Shown here: piece by piece, positions 1 through 8,131 of the stretch
How the letters are laid out: every line of letters starts with the position of its first letter
Numbering within the stretch: position 1 is the stretch's first letter
NCBI GenBank assembly: GCA_963820775.1
Contig: CAWGBF010000013.1
Location: 310,001-374,000 of the forward strand
Length of the DNA stretch: 64,000 bases
Reading direction: 5' to 3'
From: Roseiarcus sp963820775
GTDB lineage: Bacteria; Pseudomonadota; Alphaproteobacteria; Rhizobiales; Beijerinckiaceae
Translations under genes and position numbers: made by a program
Notes under the pieces: generated by a model
Seen by the model: the letters and a program-made list of their open reading frames with translations, nothing else
Databases searched by the model: none
What the model was told of the DNA's origin: nothing

Positions 1-23
1 TGGAGGCAGCCGAAAGGAAACGG

Positions 24-40
24 CCGGGCCAACAATCTTG
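24..40. repeat. Left copy of imperfect 17-bp direct repeat flanking the IS
   Basis: CCGGGCCAACAATCTTG abuts the left IS end; the partner at 1478-1494 is CCGGGCCAGCAATTTGG. Fourteen of 17 positions agree. Some ISNCY groups make long target duplications, so this may be an aged duplication; chance similarity is not excluded. Confidence 0.45.
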
Positions 41-176
41 TGTCGATAGCGAATTAACTTGTCCGGTTTTGGTAGCACGTGATTTGTCCGCTTCTTCTGG
101 TTTTGTTCTGCTGTGGGCGGGGTGGGCAAGGCTGAGGCTTGTCCATGCCGTCCACAGGGTTTCGCCGCCGAGCGGA

Positions 177-1400
177 TTAAGCGGCGCGTTTTTCATCATG
201 GCTGTCCTTGAGCGCTCCGTTGGCGTCGTAGCGGCCGATGCAGCGCGGGCCGAGGAAGAGGGCGTGCGAGCCATCGGGATAGACGTGCACCTTGACCCGC
301 GCCTTGACGAAATGGGGCCGCATCGGGCTTTCCGGGATCTGCAGCTTGAGCGTGCGGTAGGAGACGCAATTGTCGTTGCCGACCTGCCGCTCCTCCTGAA
401 CGCACAGGATCTCGTCGAGATCGACGCCTGGAATGAGCGTGAAGGCCGAGCCCTCGCCGGCCGGATCGACGGCGAACCGGGCGTTGTGGGCTGGCCGGTA
501 AGCCTCGCGGATGAAGGCGTTGGCCGTCTCGATGTCGGTTATGCCGGCGAGCTTGAGCTCTTTGACCAGACGGTCCTGAAGCGTCCCGAATGTGCGCTCC
601 GAACGGCCCCTGGCGAAGGGCGCCTGGAAGGACGCCCGTCTCTCGACGGGCTATGCGGCGAATAGGCTCCGATATGCTCAACCCCGAGCTGTTCAAGGGC
701 CCGCCCGACCTGGGTCGGATGACTGCGATCGACTTCGCCGCCTGCTTTTGGCGTGTGAAAGTAATGCGCCCCGCGATCGGTGTAGAGGCTCATCGGCAGG
801 CCGTGCTCGGAGAAGACCTCCTTCAGCGCCCGGAAGGTCGAGGCCGTGCCCTCCTCCTCGACCAGAAAGGCCGAGTAGATCGCCCCGGTCGCGTCATCCA
901 TGGTCACAATCAGATCGAGCGCAGCCTGGCCCTCGAGCCATTCATGGCGCGAGCCGTCTTGATGCAGCATCATCCCCGGCAAGGGCCGCCGCTCGCGCTT
1001 ACGCCGGTGGGCGCCTTTGCGCGGCGCCTTGGGCACGACCCCCGCCCACTGCAGATGCAGCTTGAGCCAGGTGTAGCCCCAGCCAAAACCGTGGTCCTTG
1101 ATGAGATGCTCGTGGAAATGCTTGACCGTGAAGCCCTGATAGCGCTCGCGATAGAGCCGCTCCACTTCCTCCGCCCAGTCGCTCGGCACCCGCTTGCCCG
1201 ACGCCCTGCCTAGCCGCCGGTCGGCGAGCCCGGCCTCGCCCTCCTCTTCATAACGCCGCGTCCAGCGCCGGAACGTCCGCTCGCTCACCCCGAGCAACTC
1301 CCGCCGCCTCCTCCTGATTGAGCTCCGCCAATTCCCAACGGCTGAGAAGATTCAAAAACACCGCCATGCGCACCCCCTGAAGGGCCTCCGTCCGGCGCAT
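177..1400 (-). pseudogene. ISNCY family transposase, frameshifted
   Basis: The intact product would be a DDE-type integrase of about 390-400 residues. The start at 1400 (MRRTEALQGVRM) gives the usual N-terminus of this family. A helix-turn-helix follows (LGVSERTFRRWTRRYEEEG), then an RNase-H-like core with the acidic blocks HQDGSRHEW and DLIVTMDDATGA, and YTDRGAHYF. Two lesions break the frame. One extra G near 1302-1306 separates the first ~30 codons from the rest. Near 617-655 about 38 extra bases with a strong hairpin interrupt the conserved AYSP..ARGRSERTF segment. The downstream frame continues cleanly to a stop at 177. The element can probably not transpose by itself. Confidence 0.8.
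628..655 (-). repeat. Copy of the palindromic element inside the transposase gene
   Basis: On the minus strand CATAGCCCGTCG-AG-AGACGGGCGTCCTT matches 46959-46986 at 25 of 28 positions and forms the same GCCCGTC/GACGGGC hairpin with a GAGA loop. It lies within about 38 extra bases that disrupt the AYSP..ARGRSERTF block. The hexamer TTCGCC occurs on both sides of the extra bases. Confidence 0.55.
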
Positions 1401-1477
1401 CCAACCCCTCCAAAAGGGCCGGACCTACCGGACAGATCGTGCGCTACCTAAACCGGACATATCGTCTGCTACCGACA

Positions 1478-1494
1478 CCGGGCCAGCAATTTGG
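1478..1494. repeat. Right copy of imperfect 17-bp direct repeat flanking the IS
   Basis: Directly abuts the right IS end and pairs with 24-40 (three mismatches). Its position at both exact ends of the element is what makes a target-site duplication plausible. Confidence 0.45.
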
Positions 1495-1877
1495 TTGCAG
1501 AAAATCGGAAATCAAGGTAACCTGCGCCATGGACGATCCCGCGCTTCAGCATGCCTCGACCGTTGGCTCCGGTCCTGGCGGGCTCACATCGCGCAAAGGG
1601 AGAGGAGAAAAATTCTTCCCGCTTTAACCCGCGTAACCCATTGAAAAGTCTAGATTCGGACCAGAGAATCCAAGGAAATCCAAGAGAATCCAAGGTCCAT
1701 GATCGGGGGTTTTCGCAGCGAAACGACGATCAGCCAAGAAAGCCCAAACCGATCAATTGAACCAACGTCACGGGCCGAGGGCGAGCCAAACCGTCTCCAC
1801 TTGCCTTGGCGCCTCTAGCGTCGGCGCGGCGAACAATGCAATCGTTGAAACGGCGCGCCGTCCATCGGGAGGAAATC
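1495..1877. other. Intergenic, no gene; short 10-bp tandem repeat
   Basis: No convincing reading frame. Between about 1664 and 1695 a unit close to GAATCCAAGG is repeated three times in tandem with small changes. The last 10 bases before 1878 hold the ribosome binding site (GGGAGGA) of the dehydrogenase gene. Confidence 0.5.
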
Positions 1878-2651
1878 TTGACCGCTCTGTTCGACCTGAC
1901 CGGGCGGGTCGCGATCGTCACCGGCTCGTCGCGCGGTATCGGCCGGGCCATCGCCGAACGGCTGGCCGAACATGGCGCGACGGTCATCATCTCATCGCGC
2001 AAAGCTGACGCCTGCGCCGAGACTGCCGCCGCGATCAATCGCGCGCGCGGGCGCGAGGCGGCGAAGCCGATTCCCGCCAACATTTCGTCCAAGGAGGAGC
2101 TTCAGCGCCTGGTCGACGCGACAAACAGCGCCTTTGGCCAGATCGACATTCTGGTGTGCAATGCGGCCTCAAATCCCTACTACGGTCCGATGACCGGCAT
2201 TTCGGACGAGCAATTTCGCAAGATTCTTGAGAACAACGTCCTCGCCAACCATTGGCTGATCCAGATGGCCGCTCCTGGCATGCTGGAGCGCAACGACGGC
2301 TCCATCGTCATCATTTCCTCGATTGGCGGGCTCAAGGGCTCGCCCGTGATTGGCGCTTACAACGTCTCCAAGGCCGCCGACCTGCAGCTGGCGCGCAATC
2401 TCGCGGTCGAATGGGGAAAGCACAATATTCGCGTCAATTGCATTGCTCCAGGCTTGATCCGAACCGACTTCGCGCGGGCGTTGTGGGAGAATCCGCAGAC
2501 GTTGAAGGCGGTCACCGCAAGGACCCCGCTCGGGCGCATCGGCGAGACAGACGAGATCGCGGGCGCCGCCGTCTATCTCGCCTCCAAGGCCGGATCGTTC
2601 ATTACTGGACAAACTATCGTCATCGATGGCGGCGCGACGATTGCTGGCTAA
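1878..2651 (+). CDS. SDR family oxidoreductase
   Basis: Classical short-chain dehydrogenase/reductase of 257 aa using NAD(P)(H). The cofactor motif TGSSRGIG lies at residues 15-22. The usual NNAG is replaced by CNAAS. The catalytic residues are Ser148, Tyr161 and Lys165 (YNVSK), and the C-terminal strand IDGG is present. I chose the TTG start at 1878 because GGGAGGA lies just upstream and the protein then begins three residues before the conserved FDLTGRVAIVTG. A longer frame to 1806 adds an unlikely Arg-rich leader. The downstream half resembles DHRS4/3-oxoacyl-reductase-like enzymes, but the substrate cannot be read from sequence. It stands alone between the IS and an amidohydrolase remnant. 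Confidence 0.85.
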   Translation: MTALFDLTGRVAIVTGSSRGIGRAIAERLAEHGATVIISSRKADACAETAAAINRARGREAAKPIPANISSKEELQRLVDATNSAFGQIDILVCNAASNPYYGPMTGISDEQFRKILENNVLANHWLIQMAAPGMLERNDGSIVIISSIGGLKGSPVIGAYNVSKAADLQLARNLAVEWGKHNIRVNCIAPGLIRTDFARALWENPQTLKAVTARTPLGRIGETDEIAGAAVYLASKAGSFITGQTIVIDGGATIAG

Positions 2652-2675
2652 AGGCCAACAATCACGCTTTAAGCA

Positions 2676-2837
2676 ATGAGGCCGACAGCCCAGCTTGATT
2701 CCGGCATGGCCGAGACAGCTCATTCTGCTTTCGAAGCGGTTCCGGGCGCACTCGACGGCGGGTCGCTCATCATCTGCGATCACGCCTCGAGCGGACGGAT
2801 CGCTCATCGTCGGGGAAAACCCTCTTCCACGCCTTGA
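2676..2837 (+). pseudogene. N-terminal stub of an N-formylglutamate amidohydrolase-like gene
   Basis: A 53-codon frame starting MRPTAQLDSGMAETAHSAF contains GGSLIICDHASSGRI. This matches the first conserved block (xxxCDHAS) of N-formylglutamate amidohydrolases (HutG/DUF1036-neighbour type), which are normally about 250-290 aa. It then stops, and the remaining 50 bases before gapR show no further similarity, so most of the gene is deleted. From memory, this family often lies directly upstream of gapR in Hyphomicrobiales, which supports reading it as a relic rather than chance. Confidence 0.6.
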
Positions 2838-2894
2838 CGCGAACAGACGTTCGGCGCGATCCGTCGCCTTCACCAGACGCAGTGAGGTCACAGC

Positions 2895-3170
2895 ATGAAT
2901 ATGGCGAAACCAAGCGATCCGGATCCGACCGGCGCGAGCGAAGTCAACGCCGGTCACCTGCGCGCCTTCATCGAGCGAATCGAGCGGCTTGAAGAGGAGA
3001 AAAAAGCGCTCGCCGGCGACATCAAGGATGTCTACGGCGAGGCTAAGGCGAACGGCTTCGACGTGAAGATCATGCGAAAAATCGTATCGATCCGAAGACA
3101 GGATCGCGACAGCCAACTCGAGGAGGAGACGGTGCTCGATCTTTATCTGGCCGCGCTGGGGATGAATTGA
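2895..3170 (+). CDS. gapR: GapR family DNA-binding protein (DUF2312)
   Basis: A 91-aa nucleoid-associated protein. In Caulobacter GapR encircles overtwisted, AT-rich DNA ahead of replication and transcription machinery and helps chromosome segregation. The core from about residue 18 (VNAGHLRAFIERIERLEEE) is a long charged coiled coil. It is followed by the family block KANGFDVKIMRKIVSIRR and an acidic tail ending LAALGMN. Length is typical. ATG at 2895 was chosen; a second ATG at 2901 is possible. It was probably once the downstream partner of the truncated amidohydrolase gene just before it. Confidence 0.9.
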   Translation: MNMAKPSDPDPTGASEVNAGHLRAFIERIERLEEEKKALAGDIKDVYGEAKANGFDVKIMRKIVSIRRQDRDSQLEEETVLDLYLAALGMN

Positions 3171-3347
3171 CCGTCCCCTCGGCGCGAAGCCCGCCGGGCC
3201 TGGCCGTCTCGCTGGACGGTGTAGGCGCGACTCCGATTCGGCATTGCCTGGGTCCGAGGCCGCGACTGGCTTGTCATCGACCGCGATCGTGTCACAATGA
3301 TTTAAGGTCACAGCGGGCGGCGGGCGCGTTTATCCGGGGCGAATGCA

Positions 3348-3878
3348 ATGGGCGAGCAACGGACGGGCAGCGGTTTTGCAGCAGGAATCGCACACTCAAC
3401 CTACTCGGCAATCCTTTTTTTGGTTTTTCTGTCTGCGACCTCCAGCTGCTTAGCCGATCAACTCGCTCCTCTCACGGTCGAGCGCCCACCGAAACAAAGG
3501 GTGGAGCTGACCCAGGGGTTCTCGACGACGATTCATAGCGAGCGTCCGTTCGGAAAGATCTCCATAACCGATCCAGAGATTGTCGATCTGGTCTTGCGGA
3601 CCGACAAGAGCGCGGTCCTTATTCCGCAGCGGCCCGGACGGACGAACATTGATTTTCTCGACGACCACGGAAGTCTGATCGGCAGCATGGATGTTACCGT
3701 CATTCGACAAGGCATAACCGATCGAATGGTGATCTATAATCATCCCTCCTTGGGGGCCTATTCGACGTACCATTGCCGACCCAGTGGATGCGAGCATTTT
3801 GAGGAAATACCCGACAAGGAAGAGGCCTTGACCCCGAATGCCCCTCAAATTCGTACTCCGATCGGTGTCCCTCAATGA
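3348..3878 (+). CDS. Exported protein with secretin-type pilus N-terminal domain
   Basis: A 176-aa protein with a hydrophobic segment at about residues 18-36 (AILFLVFLSATSSCLA) that should act as signal peptide, possibly a lipoprotein signal with Cys at SSC. The mature part carries the T2SS/T3SS pilus N-domain seen at the N-terminus of CpaC/RcpA (TQGFSTTIHSERPFGKISI, TDPEIVDLVL, PGRTNIDFLD) but no secretin barrel. It therefore looks like a free-standing N-domain that could interact with the Tad secretin in the periplasm. It lies at the edge of the Tad island, convergent with the TPR lipoprotein gene. The C-terminal 50 residues, with two Cys, are unassigned. Confidence 0.75.
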   Translation: MGEQRTGSGFAAGIAHSTYSAILFLVFLSATSSCLADQLAPLTVERPPKQRVELTQGFSTTIHSERPFGKISITDPEIVDLVLRTDKSAVLIPQRPGRTNIDFLDDHGSLIGSMDVTVIRQGITDRMVIYNHPSLGAYSTYHCRPSGCEHFEEIPDKEEALTPNAPQIRTPIGVPQ

Positions 3879-3931
3879 CGGGGGATAAAATCAGGCGGAG
3901 CCGCGTCTGACGGGTCCGAATGGTCGGCGCG

Positions 3932-4498
3932 TCACTGACCGCAATCGACGCTTCCGCAAGGCTCTCCATTCGCAGATCGCTCGATGAAATTCTGGCTCGC
4001 GTTCAAGAGCTTTATATTGTTCAGTGTCGTCTGATTGTTGGGGTCGAGTTTCAAGGCCAGTTGAAATTTGGCCCGCGCGGCTTTGAGGTCGCCGCGCAGC
4101 ATGTACGAATACCCCTCGTTATTGAGAAGCCGTGGGGTTTCGCCCTCGAGTTTGGCTGCGGCTGCGTAGGCCTGGTCCGCGAGATCGAACCGCCCTAGTC
4201 GATCGTAACTCGCCGCTAATCCGATCCATGCGGTCACGTCGCTTGGCGATTTTTCGACCGCATCCTGAAAATATTGCTGCGCCAGGCCAAAGTTGCCGTC
4301 GTAAAACCGTTGGATGCCGAGCCGCACCGGCTGATCGGACGGATAATACTTGACGTCGCCTGGGTTTTGCCCAGTGACCGGATTGGGGGCCGGCGACGGC
4401 GTTAGCCCAGTCTGATTGCACCCGGCTGTGAACGCCAACACTATGGCCAGAATCAACCCGATCCACGATCTCGACGCCGCAACAAACAAAAACCGCAC
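3932..4498 (-). CDS. TPR lipoprotein, TadD-like pilus assembly protein
   Basis: A 188-aa protein with a type II signal peptide ending FTAGC (lipobox Cys about residue 27). At least three tetratricopeptide-like helical repeats follow from about residue 58 (GIQRFYDGNFGLAQQYFQ, AWIGLAASYDRLGRFDLA, LLNNEGYSYMLRGDLKAA). TadD proteins are outer-membrane lipoproteins that help secretin assembly or localisation in Tad systems. It is the last gene of the minus-strand pilus block, about 300 bp downstream of tadC, so it may have its own promoter. Confidence 0.8.
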   Translation of the reverse strand: MRFLFVAASRSWIGLILAIVLAFTAGCNQTGLTPSPAPNPVTGQNPGDVKYYPSDQPVRLGIQRFYDGNFGLAQQYFQDAVEKSPSDVTAWIGLAASYDRLGRFDLADQAYAAAAKLEGETPRLLNNEGYSYMLRGDLKAARAKFQLALKLDPNNQTTLNNIKLLNASQNFIERSANGEPCGSVDCGQ

Positions 4499-4797
4499 TC
4501 TTCATCCTCTGCATTCTGGCGATGCATCTATCCCGATTTCTGACCTCCGTCCGTTAGATCCTGGCGGCCAAGGTGAAATCCATAGCCGCATGAGGAAGAT
4601 GGCGCCAATGCGCCGGTCGTAAGGTGTTTGGAGCACCCCGCCGAAGCGCTGCGGCGAGAGGTCGAGCGGAACTCATGTCCTGTCGCCTGTTCCTCGCTGG
4701 CTACTTCGTCGCGGTCCAAGGTTAATCGGATTCGGTCGATCCATCCAGAATCGTCAGTTTGATGACCTTCTCTCATCCTTCCGCTCGACCAGCGGAC
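4499..4797. other. Spacer between tadC and the TPR lipoprotein gene
   Basis: About 300 bp with no supported gene. A minus-strand frame of 82 codons (4776-4528) has no recognisable motif and no good start context, so I leave it out. The length allows a separate promoter for the downstream lipoprotein gene. Confidence 0.4.
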
Positions 4798-5724
4798 TTA
4801 AGGACCGATAAGCCGCAGCAATTTCAAAATGACGGGCAGAAGAACAATCATCAAGATTACCGGGAAAATACCGAGGGCCAATGGCACGACCATTTTGACC
4901 GGCAGCTCGTTCGCCTTCTTTTCAGCCAGCAGCATTCTCTTCGACCGCATGTCTTCGCTAAATTCCCGCAGCGTGGTCGCGACGTCGCCCCCGAGCTCCA
5001 CCGAGTGCCGCAACACAGCGACGAAGGATGCCGCCTCGTCCAACCCCAGCCGGTCGGCGAATGCGCCCAAGGCGTCAACCGAGCTTCTCCCCGCGCGCAT
5101 CTCGGCCCCCATCAATTCGATGTTATGACCAAGCGCGGGGCTGCGCTTGCTGAGCCGATCCCGGATTCTCTCGAAGGACGCCTCCACCGTGAGACCGGCA
5201 GTCACGCATACCGTCAACAGGTCCAAGAGATCCGGAAAATTCAGGCGATACTCGGCAATCTGCCTGGCCTGACGGCGAGACAGATAGGCGTCCGGCCCAA
5301 GCACCCCGACCCCGACGGAGACCGCAGCGGCCAGTACAAACTGCAGCGTTGACAAATTCTGCAATAGCAACACGCCACTCAGCAAAACCAGCGCGGGGGC
5401 GCCAACGACGGCGCATATGCGCGCGAAAATATAGAACCGGACAGAGCGTGGGTTGAAATAGCCGCCACGCACGAGCTTCAGCCTCAGCTCTTTGCTGAGC
5501 TTGCGCCCAATGCCAAATCGACTGTCTTTAAAAGGCTCCCCAGCCAGGGCGCCCGGGTCGTCGCCTCCAGACAGCGTGAACGCATCCGCCATCCTTACAC
5601 CGGCTGGCAGGCGCCGCTGCAAGCGGTTGCGGCTCGTGACCAGCTGACCGACGGAGAAAGTGATTCCGGCGACCGAAACGAATGCGGTCGACACAAACAA
5701 AACAAGCCAAATATCCATGCCCAC
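4798..5724 (-). CDS. tadC: Tad pilus inner-membrane protein TadC (T2SS protein F family)
   Basis: A 308-aa polytopic protein of the GspF family that, with TadB, forms the inner-membrane platform driven by the TadA ATPase. A membrane segment opens the protein (WLVLFVSTAFVSVAGITF), and paired segments lie near 105-150. The GspF helical domain contains the typical FPDLLDLLTVCVTAGLTVEA and GGDVATTLREFSEDMR. A hydrophobic hairpin closes the C-terminus (IFPVILMIVLLPVILKLL). Length is normal. It starts 4 bp after tadB stops, so the two genes are probably co-translated. Confidence 0.9.
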   Translation of the reverse strand: MGMDIWLVLFVSTAFVSVAGITFSVGQLVTSRNRLQRRLPAGVRMADAFTLSGGDDPGALAGEPFKDSRFGIGRKLSKELRLKLVRGGYFNPRSVRFYIFARICAVVGAPALVLLSGVLLLQNLSTLQFVLAAAVSVGVGVLGPDAYLSRRQARQIAEYRLNFPDLLDLLTVCVTAGLTVEASFERIRDRLSKRSPALGHNIELMGAEMRAGRSSVDALGAFADRLGLDEAASFVAVLRHSVELGGDVATTLREFSEDMRSKRMLLAEKKANELPVKMVVPLALGIFPVILMIVLLPVILKLLRLIGP

Positions 5725-5728
5725 GAGC

Positions 5729-6688
5729 CTAAATCTTGAAATTCACCATGCGATAGATGACGAGATTCGCGACGACTAACGACACGCCCCCGTAAACCAG
5801 GGCGGGCACAAGGGCCGGACTGCCGGTTAGCTCGGCAAAGTAATCCTTCGAAAGCAACCGAACGGCGCCATAAAGGATGAAGGGCATTGCCGAGAGAAAC
5901 CATGCCGACAATCGCCCTTCGGCGCTCAGCGCTTTGACCTTGAGCTGAAGCGTGCTGCGCTGGCGCATGAGGGTCGCGAGCCGGGCGAGCACTTCGGCCA
6001 GATTGCCGCCGGTCTGACTCTGCACGCTGACGGCGGTGACGAAAAACAGCAGATCATCCTGACCGACCCGACCGTGCAGGTTGACGACGGCTGTCGTGAC
6101 ATCCTGACCAAACGCAATTTCCTCAGCGGTCATGGCGAGTTCGACCGCGATCGGGTCGCGCATTTCCCTGGAGGCAAGTCCGATGGCGCTCACGAACGGG
6201 TGGCCGATGCGCAAGCTGCGCACGATGATGTTGAGCGCATCCGGCAGTTGGGCGGTGAAGCTATCGATCCGCCGTTGGCGAATGATTGCCAAGTAAGCGA
6301 CGACACCCGACGAGCCCACAACCAGACCGACGCCTGCGGCCATCCACAGATGGGGCAGAAACGGAGACAACGCCAAAGCGAGCCCGGCGCATAGCGACGC
6401 CGTCCACAATCCGAGCGCGGCCACGGAAATTCTCAAGCCTGTCTGGGCCAGGAACTCGTTCAGAGCCACCAATCGGGGATGATCAAAATTGGCGAGCCCG
6501 CGCTCCTGACGAAGAATGTCGACGGACGTGATCTTGGTTCCGCCGCCGGCGTTCGACGCCAGTCGTCGGCTGATCGCGCTACGGTCGCGTTGGGCGCGAA
6601 TGACCAGCCGATAGAGAGCCTGGACCCCGAGGACGACCCCGGCGAACACAATCGCGCAAACAATCCAAAGCTCGCTCATCGGACTCAC
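5729..6688 (-). CDS. tadB: Tad pilus inner-membrane protein TadB (T2SS protein F family)
   Basis: A 319-aa paralogue and partner of TadC. An N-terminal membrane segment (IVCAIVFAGVVLGVQALYR) is followed by a soluble linker and a segment pair near 90-135. The GspF domain has QLPDALNIIVRSLRIGHPF and QSQTGGNLAEVLARLATLM, and two C-terminal segments end at MVNFKI. The start overlaps the tadA stop by 4 bp (ATGA type), which argues for translational coupling with the ATPase that powers the platform. Confidence 0.9.
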   Translation of the reverse strand: MSPMSELWIVCAIVFAGVVLGVQALYRLVIRAQRDRSAISRRLASNAGGGTKITSVDILRQERGLANFDHPRLVALNEFLAQTGLRISVAALGLWTASLCAGLALALSPFLPHLWMAAGVGLVVGSSGVVAYLAIIRQRRIDSFTAQLPDALNIIVRSLRIGHPFVSAIGLASREMRDPIAVELAMTAEEIAFGQDVTTAVVNLHGRVGQDDLLFFVTAVSVQSQTGGNLAEVLARLATLMRQRSTLQLKVKALSAEGRLSAWFLSAMPFILYGAVRLLSKDYFAELTGSPALVPALVYGGVSLVVANLVIYRMVNFKI

Positions 6689-8070
6689 AGGGTTCGGGCG
6701 GGGTCAAAGCAGCTCGATGGCACGTCGATCCCATAGGCCTTCACGTCGGCGAGAAAGCGGGGGCGAATTCCTGTCGCCTTGAAGCTTCCGTGCAGCGTTC
6801 CCTTGGCGTCCGTGAAGTCCTTCACGAACTTGAAGATCTCGTGCACCTGGATGACCTCGCCTTCCATGCCGGTGATCTCACTGACGCTGGTCAAGCGGCG
6901 AGCCCCGTCTGGCAGTCTCTGCACTTGAATGACGAGCGTTATCGCGGAGGCGATCTGGCTACGAATAGCGCCAAGCGTCATGGGCGTGCCCGCCATGCCG
7001 ACCATTTGCTCGAGCCGTTTCAGCGCGTTGCGTGGCGAGTTTGCATGGATCGTAGTCATCGAACCTTCGTGGCCGGTGTTCATCGCCTGCAACATATCGA
7101 ACGCCTCTTCCCCGCGGCACTCGCCGACGATGATGCGATCGGGGCGCATTCTGAGCGCGTTGCGAACGAGGTCGCGTTGTTTGACCTCGCCCTTGCCCTC
7201 GACGTTGGCGGGGCGGGTCTCCAGTCGGCCAACGTGAGGCTGCTGCAGCTGCAGTTCCGCCGCATCCTCGATGGTGATCAGACGCTCGCGGGCCGGAATG
7301 AAATTCGACAGCGCGTTGAGCATCGTGGTCTTGCCGGACCCGGTGCCGCCAGAGATGAGAGTCGAAACCTTGCCCGCGACCGCCGCCGCGAGAACCTCCG
7401 CGATCGCCGGCCGCAAGCTACCCACTTCAACGAGCCGGTCCATGTCGAGAACGCGCTCGGCGAACTTTCGAATTGAAACCAGCGGTCCATCGATGGCGAT
7501 AGGCCGCACCGCGACATTGACGCGCGAGCCATCGCGCAACCGCGCATCGACCATTGGCGACGATTCGTCGACACGTCGCCCGATTGCCGAGACAATCCGG
7601 TTGATGATGCGCAAGAGGTGGGCTTCGTCCTTGAAATGGACCTTGGTCTCCTGCAATTGCCCGAAGCGCTCAATGAAGCAGCGCCTATGGGTATTGATGA
7701 GAATGTCCGTGACGGTGGGATCCTTCAACAACGGTTCGAGCGGACCATAGCCGGTCATCTCGGCAATGATCTCATTGGAGAAAATGTCGAGCTCTTTCTG
7801 ATTGAGCGACAGACTTTCGCGGCGAACATAGTCGCCGACATAGGTTCGAACCTGCTTTGCAAGTTCGTCGGGCGGCATCTTTTCCAGCGCCGTCAAATTG
7901 AACTCGTCAATGATGCGCTCGTGCAGCTTCAGCTTTTCGTCCACCAGCCCCGGCCGGCGCGCAATCAGATGGGCGTAGAAGTCGTCCGACCCTCCCGACG
8001 GCGTTTCAGCACTCTTGTCCGAGGCGATCGGCTCGTTCTTGCCTGCGCTCTTGCTGCTAAGGAATCCCAT
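6685..8070 (-). CDS. cpaF: Tad pilus assembly ATPase CpaF/TadA
   Basis: A 461-aa secretion ATPase of the VirB11/GspE superfamily that hydrolyses ATP to extend Flp pili (in some species also to retract them). An N-terminal domain (about 30-130) contains MTGYGPLEPLLKDPTVTDIL. The Walker A motif GGTGSGKTT lies at residues 241-249, followed by the Asp box (ERLITIEDAAELQL). Walker B is near RIIVGECRGEEA, and the His box lies in HEGSMTTIHANS. Length and motif order are standard. The poorly conserved first 30 residues are typical. It sits between cpaE and tadB in the operon. Confidence 0.95.
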   Translation of the reverse strand: MGFLSSKSAGKNEPIASDKSAETPSGGSDDFYAHLIARRPGLVDEKLKLHERIIDEFNLTALEKMPPDELAKQVRTYVGDYVRRESLSLNQKELDIFSNEIIAEMTGYGPLEPLLKDPTVTDILINTHRRCFIERFGQLQETKVHFKDEAHLLRIINRIVSAIGRRVDESSPMVDARLRDGSRVNVAVRPIAIDGPLVSIRKFAERVLDMDRLVEVGSLRPAIAEVLAAAVAGKVSTLISGGTGSGKTTMLNALSNFIPARERLITIEDAAELQLQQPHVGRLETRPANVEGKGEVKQRDLVRNALRMRPDRIIVGECRGEEAFDMLQAMNTGHEGSMTTIHANSPRNALKRLEQMVGMAGTPMTLGAIRSQIASAITLVIQVQRLPDGARRLTSVSEITGMEGEVIQVHEIFKFVKDFTDAKGTLHGSFKATGIRPRFLADVKAYGIDVPSSCFDPARTL

Positions 8071-8131
8071 CGCTCTTATCCGATCGACCCAGACATAGGG
8101 CAGGAACTGCCGATACTCATGCAGCGCATTG

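Larger units (their letters stand above)
41..1477 (-). mobile_element. ISNCY-type insertion sequence with a broken transposase gene
   Basis: The two ends match as imperfect inverted repeats about 50 bp long. The left end begins TGTCGATAGC at 41; the right end, read inward on the minus strand from 1477, begins TGTCGGTAGC. Both then carry TGTCCGGTTT, GGTAGC and a second TGTCCG at matching distances. Such long ends with internal TGTCCG repeats look like an array of transposase-binding sites. One minus-strand transposase gene fills the element. Directly outside both ends lies a similar 17-mer (24-40 and 1478-1494, 14 of 17 identical), a possible target duplication. Total length is about 1.44 kb. 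Confidence 0.8.

Noticed and set aside
1664..1695. Short tandem repeats as a CRISPR array
   Set aside because: Three 10-bp units without spacers; no CRISPR-like repeats or cas genes in the window.
2169..3311. 380-codon minus-strand frame across the SDR gene and gapR
   Set aside because: It overlaps two well-supported plus-strand genes and has no recognisable domain.
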